Shown here: piece after piece, positions 6,107 through 9,957 of the stretch | Numbering within the stretch: the stretch's first letter is position 1 | Layout: every line of letters begins with the position of its first letter | Notes under the pieces: model-generated | What the model saw: the letters and a program-made list of their open reading frames with translations, nothing else | Databases searched by the model: none | What the model was told of the DNA's origin: nothing | Made by a program: the position numbers and the translations under genes | Assembly: GCA_023409175.1 (NCBI GenBank) | Contig: JAEYIG010000013.1 | Coordinates: forward strand, 1 to 9,957 | Direction: 5' to 3' | Origin: Pseudomonadota bacterium | GTDB lineage: Bacteria; Pseudomonadota; Gammaproteobacteria; Burkholderiales; Burkholderiaceae_D | DNA length: 9,957 bases

Positions 6107-7093
6107 TTACATTTTTGCGACAACGGCACCCCAGGTCAAACCGCCGCCGATAGCAGCCAACAGGATATTCTGTCCGGGTTTGATACGGCCGTCACGTACG
6201 CCGACATCGATCGCCAGCGGGATGGATGCAGCGGAAGTATTGCCGTGCTGATCGACTGTCACAATAATTTTTTCGTTCGGAATGTCCAGTTTTTTCGCCG
6301 AGCTTTGCATGATGCGCAAGTTGGCCTGATGCGGGATCATCCAGTCAACGTCCGTATTTTTCAGGCCCGCTTTTTCCAGGGCTTCCAGACCGACCTTGTC
6401 CATCCAGGTGACGGCGAGCTTGAACACGGCCTTGCCGTCCATATAGACAAAAGCCTTGCCTTCAACCACACCATTACTCAATTTGCCGGGCAAGGAAAGG
6501 ATATCGCCATAATTGCCGTCGGCATGCAGGGACGTGGCAAGGATGCCCGGTTCTTCGGAAGCGGACAAGACAACGGCGCCAGCGCCATCGCCAAACAGAA
6601 CGCAAGTCGTCCTGTCGTTATAGTCGACAATCCGGGAATAGGTTTCGGCTCCAACGACCAAGACTTTTTTATAGACACCAGCCCTGATGAAACTGTCGGC
6701 GACAGAGAGGGCATAGAGAAAACCGCTGCAGACCGCCTGAACGTCAAAAGCGGCACAGTTGCTTGTGATTCCCAGTTTTTTCTGGACCATACAGGCCGTA
6801 CTCGGGAATCCGCCAAAAAAATCGGGAGTGGATGTTGCCAGAATGATCATGTCGATGTCATTGGCGTCACATCCTGCCATTTCCAGTGCATTTTGCGCTG
6901 CCTTGACGCCCAGATCGCTTGACTGGATACCATCATCGGCATAATGCCGGGCTTCGATACCACTTCGGGTCTTGATCCACTCATCAGAGGTTTCAACCCC
7001 CTGTTTGGCCAGGATGGCGGCCAGTTCGTCATTTGTAATCCGTTTTGGAGGTAAATAGCTCCCGGTACCGATTATTTTGGCGTAGATGGTCAT
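6107..7093 (-). CDS. fabH: 3-oxoacyl-[ACP] synthase III (KAS III)
   Basis: FabH starts each fatty acid by condensing acetyl-CoA with malonyl-ACP. It has 328 residues. The catalytic triad is Cys122 ([10 protein letters not shown]), His255 (PHQANLRIM) and Asn285 (HGNTSAAS). The glycine-rich C-terminal segment [13 protein letters not shown] is present, and the N-terminus [18 protein letters not shown] is standard. This is the acetyl-using housekeeping form by sequence; no branched-chain feature was judged. The start ATG at 7093 overlaps the plsX stop by four bases (ATGA), with a distant AGGA upstream, so translational coupling to plsX is likely. fabD follows after 38 bases. The plsX-fabH order is the classic proteobacterial one. 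Confidence 0.97.
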   Translation of the reverse strand: MTIYAKIIGTGSYLPPKRITNDELAAILAKQGVETSDEWIKTRSGIEARHYADDGIQSSDLGVKAAQNALEMAGCDANDIDMIILATSTPDFFGGFPSTACMVQKKLGITSNCAAFDVQAVCSGFLYALSVADSFIRAGVYKKVLVVGAETYSRIVDYNDRTTCVLFGDGAGAVVLSASEEPGILATSLHADGNYGDILSLPGKLSNGVVEGKAFVYMDGKAVFKLAVTWMDKVGLEALEKAGLKNTDVDWMIPHQANLRIMQSSAKKLDIPNEKIIVTVDQHGNTSAASIPLAIDVGVRDGRIKPGQNILLAAIGGGLTWGAVVAKM

Positions 7094-8199
7094 ACTGTTT
7101 CTTGTTCCTGTATCCCGTTTTCTTTATTGGATTTTTCAGTTGCCTGATGATCTTTTGAGTTTTGAAGCAATTCCGCCATCGTAGTCGATATCCTCAACAA
7201 CACGTCGCGTCTGACCGCTTCATGAGCCCGTCTGATCGCACATTCGTACGCATAGGCATCCGCACTGCCATGGCTTTTGAAAACCAGACCACGCAGACCC
7301 AGCATGCACGCCCCGTTAAACCGCGAAGGATTCAGCCGCTGCCTGATCGACTTCAAGGCCTTGCCCGCCAAAAGGGCGCCAAGGCCATTCAAGAGGCTGC
7401 TTCGGAATTCCGTTACCAGTACATTCCGGAAAAAACGGCCGAGCCCTTCAATGGATTTCAATGTGACGTTTCCGACAAACCCATCGCAAACAATGACATC
7501 GCAGGTTCCTTCGAAAATATCGTTGCCTTCCGCATTGCCATAGAAATTAAGTGTACCATTCTCGTGTTCGATATGGAGCAAATCGCTGGCTTTTTTTACG
7601 ACATCGTTTCCCTTGATGGATTCGGTGCCGACATTCAGCAATCCGATTTTGGGGTGCGGGTTGCCCTCGATATTGGCAAACAGTGCCGACCCCATCAGGG
7701 CGAACTGGTGAAGATGTTCCGCTTCACAATCGACATTGGCCCCCAGGTCCAGCATATATGTGGGGCCGTTTTTCTGGTTCGGCAAAATGGCACAGATGGC
7801 AGGCCGGTCGACACCAGGCAGCGTTTTGAGAAGATAACGGGAAACGGCCATCAGTGCGCCGGTATTTCCGGCTGACACGCAGGCGTGAACATCACCATCC
7901 TTGACCAGCTGAATGGCGATCCGCATGGAAGAATCTTTTTTTCTGCGCAAGGCAACTTCGATCGGATCGTCCATCCTGACGATCTCGCTGGCATTTTTTA
8001 CCTTGATGCGGGGATGATTTTCGGCCTTGTGCTTTTTCAGCTCGGCTTCAATGAGATCCTGCTGGCCGACGAGAACGAGCTCGGCTGCAGCTTCCTGTTT
8101 CAAGAAGGAAATAGATGCAGGTACAGTGACAGACAATCCATGGTCTCCCCCCATACAATCAATCGAAATTTTTACAGTTTCTGTTTCGTTCTGAAGCAC
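7090..8199 (-). CDS. plsX: phosphate acyltransferase PlsX
   Basis: PlsX converts acyl-ACP and phosphate to acyl-phosphate, the acyl donor for PlsY at the membrane, and so links fatty-acid to phospholipid synthesis. It has 369 residues. Family landmarks are [11 protein letters not shown] (11-21), [10 protein letters not shown] (108-117), [10 protein letters not shown] (149-158), a [12 protein letters not shown] block (237-248) and KSHGSADA (308-315). The last 20 or so residues are a polar, probably disordered tail that runs into the fabH overlap. The start is GTG at 8199; the next Met (residue 16) would cut into the first beta strand, and no ATG lies in frame upstream before a stop. The nearest good Shine-Dalgarno is unusually far away, with a small hairpin between. 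rpmF lies upstream, but a terminator separates it. No clear sigma-70 promoter is seen in the 119-base gap. Confidence 0.95.
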   Translation of the reverse strand: MLQNETETVKISIDCMGGDHGLSVTVPASISFLKQEAAAELVLVGQQDLIEAELKKHKAENHPRIKVKNASEIVRMDDPIEVALRRKKDSSMRIAIQLVKDGDVHACVSAGNTGALMAVSRYLLKTLPGVDRPAICAILPNQKNGPTYMLDLGANVDCEAEHLHQFALMGSALFANIEGNPHPKIGLLNVGTESIKGNDVVKKASDLLHIEHENGTLNFYGNAEGNDIFEGTCDVIVCDGFVGNVTLKSIEGLGRFFRNVLVTEFRSSLLNGLGALLAGKALKSIRQRLNPSRFNGACMLGLRGLVFKSHGSADAYAYECAIRRAHEAVRRDVLLRISTTMAELLQNSKDHQATEKSNKENGIQEQETV

Positions 8200-8229
8200 G
8201 TTTAAACCGGATTTTTTATCCGTCTCCCT
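8200..8229 (-). promoter_or_regulatory. plsX ribosome binding site with intervening mini-hairpin
   Basis: AGGGAG on the - strand (8224-8229) lies 24 bases before the GTG start, too far for normal initiation. Between them CGGAT and ATCCG (8208-8222) can form a 5-bp stem with an A5 loop. Folding would leave 9 bases between the AGGGAG and the GTG, an ideal spacing. No other purine-rich site is found close to the GTG. Confidence 0.4.
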
Positions 8230-8259
8230 ACGTTACCTAATCACGCAAAAAGCAACAAT

Positions 8260-8293
8260 AAAAAAGGCGCCAGGTACCAAAACCTATTGCGCC
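8260..8293 (-). terminator. terminator after rpmF, before plsX
   Basis: On the - strand GGCGC (8289-8293) pairs with GCGCC (8266-8270), and an inner AGGT/ACCT pairing lies within the 18-base loop. The stem is followed by six T residues (8260-8265). It begins 25 bases past the rpmF stop. The GC-rich closing stem and T-run are typical of intrinsic termination. Confidence 0.7.
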
Positions 8294-8318
8294 ATTGATT
8301 TCATCAGCATTCTATATG

Positions 8319-8501
8319 TTACTGATCGTTCTGGGTATTCAACACTTTTTTGCCACGATAAAAGCCGTTAGGGCTGATATGGTGACGACGATGTTTTTCA
8401 CCGGACGTCGGTTCGACGGACAACTGGGTCGCCGTCAAAGAGTCATGTGAACGGCGCATATCGCGCTTCGACGGTGATTTTTTGTTTTGCTGGACTGCCA
8501 T
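8319..8501 (-). CDS. rpmF: 50S ribosomal protein bL32
   Basis: bL32 is a small basic protein of the large ribosomal subunit. The 60-residue length and sequence are standard: [20 protein letters not shown] at the start, then a [21 protein letters not shown] block. It is the cysteine-free form normal for proteobacteria, lacking the zinc-binding cysteines of other lineages. The ATG has a strong AGGAG 5 bases before it. An extended -10 promoter lies just upstream, in the 98-base gap to yceD, and a terminator follows. yceD-rpmF-plsX order is widely conserved; here rpmF may be transcribed both with yceD and alone. Confidence 0.98.
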   Translation of the reverse strand: MAVQQNKKSPSKRDMRRSHDSLTATQLSVEPTSGEKHRRHHISPNGFYRGKKVLNTQNDQ

Positions 8502-8529
8502 AATAACTCCTGAATCAAATTTTCGAAAA

Positions 8530-8538
8530 ATTCTAACA
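8530..8538 (-). promoter_or_regulatory. candidate extended -10 promoter of rpmF
   Basis: The - strand reads TGTTAGAAT, an extended -10 (TG, one base, TAGAAT with 5 of 6 matches). No clear -35 is seen. The start would be near 8523, with a leader of about 22 bases that contains the rpmF AGGAG. Confidence 0.5.
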
Positions 8539-8599
8539 CATCCACCTTGTTGTATTGTTACAAAATGGAATTAGATCCTTATAAATTCTTTTTTTGTTG

Positions 8600-9100
8600 T
8601 TATTCCTTTTTCTTCAATGCGCCCAAAACGGAGAAAGGAGACTCCGGCTTGTTTTTCATTTCACCCGTTGAAGAATCGGGACAAACTTCATGTCTTGACG
8701 ACAAAGGCAAAGACAACAGGGCTTCGTCTTCTATCAGGTCAAGTACGTTCATTTTCCCGTCAGCGACGATGACCTCTGCCGAATCCTCATTGCCAAGCGT
8801 CTCTTCCATTTCATCGGCCTGCTCCTCGGTTCTGGCAACCAGAACTGTCGTTTCCGAACCAAAATTGAAAACAAGAGGCAACAGGCAACGCTGACACATC
8901 AGGTTGACCTTCCCGGACACGCCTAACAACAATTGAGGTTGATTTCGCTTGTTGACGCTTCCCGAAACATCCCAGGCCAATTCACCCGCAGAATCGGCAC
9001 AAATGGCTGCCAGCCGTGGAAGTTCGGATAATGAAGCTTTTCCCTTCAAAGATTCGCCGTTGCGGCAAAATTCAAATGGATCAATCAAATATGAGTTCAT
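8600..9100 (-). CDS. yceD: YceD family (DUF177) protein
   Basis: A YceD/DUF177 protein, usually encoded directly before rpmF. In plants and some bacteria the family is tied to 23S rRNA accumulation, but the molecular role is not settled. From the ATG at 9100 it has 166 residues and begins MNSYLIDPFEFCR, which matches the usual family start. An ATG at 9124 would add 8 residues, but the best promoter puts the transcript start after it. A CQRCLLPL motif (Cys69, Cys72) and a later EVCPD (Cys140) could bind a metal. The middle has an acidic linker (EEQADEMEETLGNEDSAE), then NVLDLIEDEALLSLPL and the closing SPFSVLGALKKKE, both family hallmarks. It is divergent from maf and 98 bases before rpmF. Confidence 0.88.
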   Translation of the reverse strand: MNSYLIDPFEFCRNGESLKGKASLSELPRLAAICADSAGELAWDVSGSVNKRNQPQLLLGVSGKVNLMCQRCLLPLVFNFGSETTVLVARTEEQADEMEETLGNEDSAEVIVADGKMNVLDLIEDEALLSLPLSSRHEVCPDSSTGEMKNKPESPFSVLGALKKKE

Positions 9101-9125
9101 ACACGCAAAGAGCGGTAAATTCATA

Positions 9126-9155
9126 ATTTTAACAATATTATTTCTTATTAGTCAA
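9126..9155 (-). promoter_or_regulatory. sigma-70 promoter of yceD-rpmF
   Basis: On the - strand: -35 TTGACT (9150-9155, 5 of 6 consensus), an 18-base spacer, and -10 TAAAAT (9126-9131, 5 of 6). Transcription would start near 9118-9120, leaving about 18-20 bases before the yceD ATG at 9100 and excluding the ATG at 9124. It lies in the gap shared with the divergent maf gene. For maf only a weak TTTAAT box (9171-9176) is visible, without a good -35. Confidence 0.65.
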
Positions 9156-9200
9156 AGCTTTAGTACACTATTTAATACATTAACACTCGAACGACTCATT

Positions 9201-9821
9201 ATGCTTTCCGATTCAACGCCTGCACTCATTCTGGCATCCTCCTCAAAATACCGAAAAGAATTATTGTCACGCCTGGGTTTTCCCTTTACGACAATCAGTC
9301 CCGACATCGACGAATCCCCGCTTCCGGGTGAAAAACCGCAGGAAACAGCCCTGAGGCTGGCTTTTTTGAAAGCGAAAGCGGTGGGTATCCAACATCCCGG
9401 TTCCATCGTCATCGGCTCCGATCAGGTCGCGGAATGCCGGGACGAACAGATCGGCAAACCCGGTTCTTTTGAAAAAGCGTTTGAACAACTGAAAAAAATG
9501 CGCGGCAGGGAAGTCAATTTCCATACCGCCTTATGCGTATGGAACGGACAGGACGCCGATCCGGACAAGACCGCACAAAAAGACATTGTCAAGACTGTCG
9601 TCACCTTCCGCGATTTGCCCGATGAAGAACTGCAGGCATACCTGAAAATCGAGGAGCCCTATGATTGCGCCGGAAGCGCAAAAAACGAGGCTCTCGGCAT
9701 TGCCATTCTTCAAAAAATCGAAAGTAGTGACCCGACCGCCCTGACCGGATTGCCCCTCATTGCCCTGACGACGATGTTGCGCAATTGCGGCCTGTCATTT
9801 TTTACGGGGGCCTCAAAATGA
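9201..9821 (+). CDS. Maf family nucleotide pyrophosphatase (YceF type)
   Basis: Maf enzymes hydrolyse non-canonical or modified nucleotides to monophosphates. The YceF subgroup acts on 7-methyl-GTP. The protein has 206 residues from the ATG at 9201. Landmarks are ALILASSSKYRKELL (8-22, with the SxxR phosphate site), DIDESP (35-40), the general-base Asp74 in IGSDQV, and a C-terminal DCAGSAKNEALGI then SSDPTALTGLPLIAL (175-189). The DCAGSxKxE-type segment matches E. coli YceF (HCAGSFKSEGFGI) rather than the YhdE/dTTPase form. The reading frame stays open 84 codons further upstream, but that part lies antisense to yceD and across its promoter, so the ATG at 9201 is preferred. The Shine-Dalgarno is weak. 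It overlaps the next gene by four bases (ATGA). Confidence 0.92.
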   Translation: MLSDSTPALILASSSKYRKELLSRLGFPFTTISPDIDESPLPGEKPQETALRLAFLKAKAVGIQHPGSIVIGSDQVAECRDEQIGKPGSFEKAFEQLKKMRGREVNFHTALCVWNGQDADPDKTAQKDIVKTVVTFRDLPDEELQAYLKIEEPYDCAGSAKNEALGIAILQKIESSDPTALTGLPLIALTTMLRNCGLSFFTGASK

Positions 9822-9957
9822 GCAAAGGCACTTTATACCTGATCCCAAATACGCTGGGCGGGGATCACACCAATATGAACCTGACTGACATGATTCCCGA
9901 TTCAGTCAGCGAAATAACCGCGTCGCTTGACTGTTTCATTGCCGAAAACGCCAAATC
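9818..9957 (+). CDS. SAM-dependent methyltransferase, tetrapyrrole-methylase fold (partial)
   Basis: Only the first 46 codons are in the window; the gene runs off the right edge. The N-terminus GTLYLIPNTLGGD is the first strand and loop of a TP-methylase domain of the kind usually annotated in Burkholderiales as a SAM-dependent methyltransferase related to RsmI (16S rRNA ribose methyltransferase). The IAENAK segment near residues 41-46 fits the same family. Its ATG overlaps the maf stop (ATGA), so the two are probably cotranscribed and translationally coupled. True RsmI and this paralogue cannot be told apart from so short a piece. Confidence 0.75.
   Translation, partial: MSKGTLYLIPNTLGGDHTNMNLTDMIPDSVSEITASLDCFIAENAK

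Noticed and set aside
6098..6922. 274-codon open frame on the + strand
   Set aside because: It lies wholly antisense to fabH, a certain gene, has no recognisable domain, and is the kind of long frame produced by codon bias on the opposite strand.
7162..7875. 237-codon open frame on the + strand
   Set aside because: Antisense to plsX with no recognisable domain; treated as a shadow.
8556..8590. GAATT/AATTC inverted repeat after yceD
   Set aside because: Only a 5-bp AT-rich stem with an 11-base loop and no clear T-run; too weak to call a terminator.
9154..9161. AAAGCTTT palindrome between yceD and maf
   Set aside because: An 8-base palindrome is expected by chance in AT-rich DNA and it overlaps the -35 box; no repeat copy is seen to support an operator.
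8949..9200. 84-codon N-terminal extension of the Maf protein
   Set aside because: The extension covers the start of yceD and the shared promoter gap in antisense; Maf proteins begin at the ALILASSS strand, which fits the ATG at 9201.

Overview
The window looks like a chromosomal core region of a betaproteobacterium. Protein similarity and gene order fit Burkholderiales. The moderate, AT-leaning base composition for that order suggests an Oxalobacter-like member of the Oxalobacteraceae; this is inferred from recalled family sequences, as no search was run. Nothing here resembles a mobile element, CRISPR array, phage, tRNA or rRNA.

Layout from right to left, which is the direction of transcription for almost everything. 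At the right edge, a Maf/YceF-type nucleotide pyrophosphatase gene and the start of a tetrapyrrole-methylase-fold SAM methyltransferase gene run on the + strand with a 4-base overlap. Divergent to them, on the - strand, is yceD (DUF177) behind a good sigma-70 promoter, then rpmF (ribosomal protein bL32) with its own extended -10 promoter and a terminator. Next come the type II fatty-acid and phospholipid genes plsX-fabH-fabD-fabG, tightly packed with ATGA overlaps at plsX/fabH and fabD/fabG. A 166-base gap follows, holding a terminator-like hairpin and promoter-like sites. Then come acpP and fabF, closed by a 15-bp perfect hairpin terminator.

Left of that terminator is an envelope-stress module: a YgfX-like two-helix membrane protein, rpoE (sigma-E family) with a near-consensus sigma-E promoter directly in front of it, and an rseA-like anti-sigma gene ending at a hairpin. 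The window ends with a complete DUF535 (VirK/YbjX family) gene.

How the genes work together: plsX, fabH, fabD, fabG, acpP and fabF supply initiation, malonyl loading, elongation, the first reduction, the acyl carrier and acyl-phosphate for phospholipid synthesis. Next to them sits the sigma factor that normally senses outer-membrane damage.

The least ordinary part is the sigma-E module. The RseA homologue has only the N-terminal, sigma-binding part. It lacks a transmembrane segment and periplasmic domain, ends in Ser-Val-Ala, and is not followed by rseB or a mucD/degP protease gene. The rest is a well-preserved housekeeping region, and I do not see a wholly new system in it.
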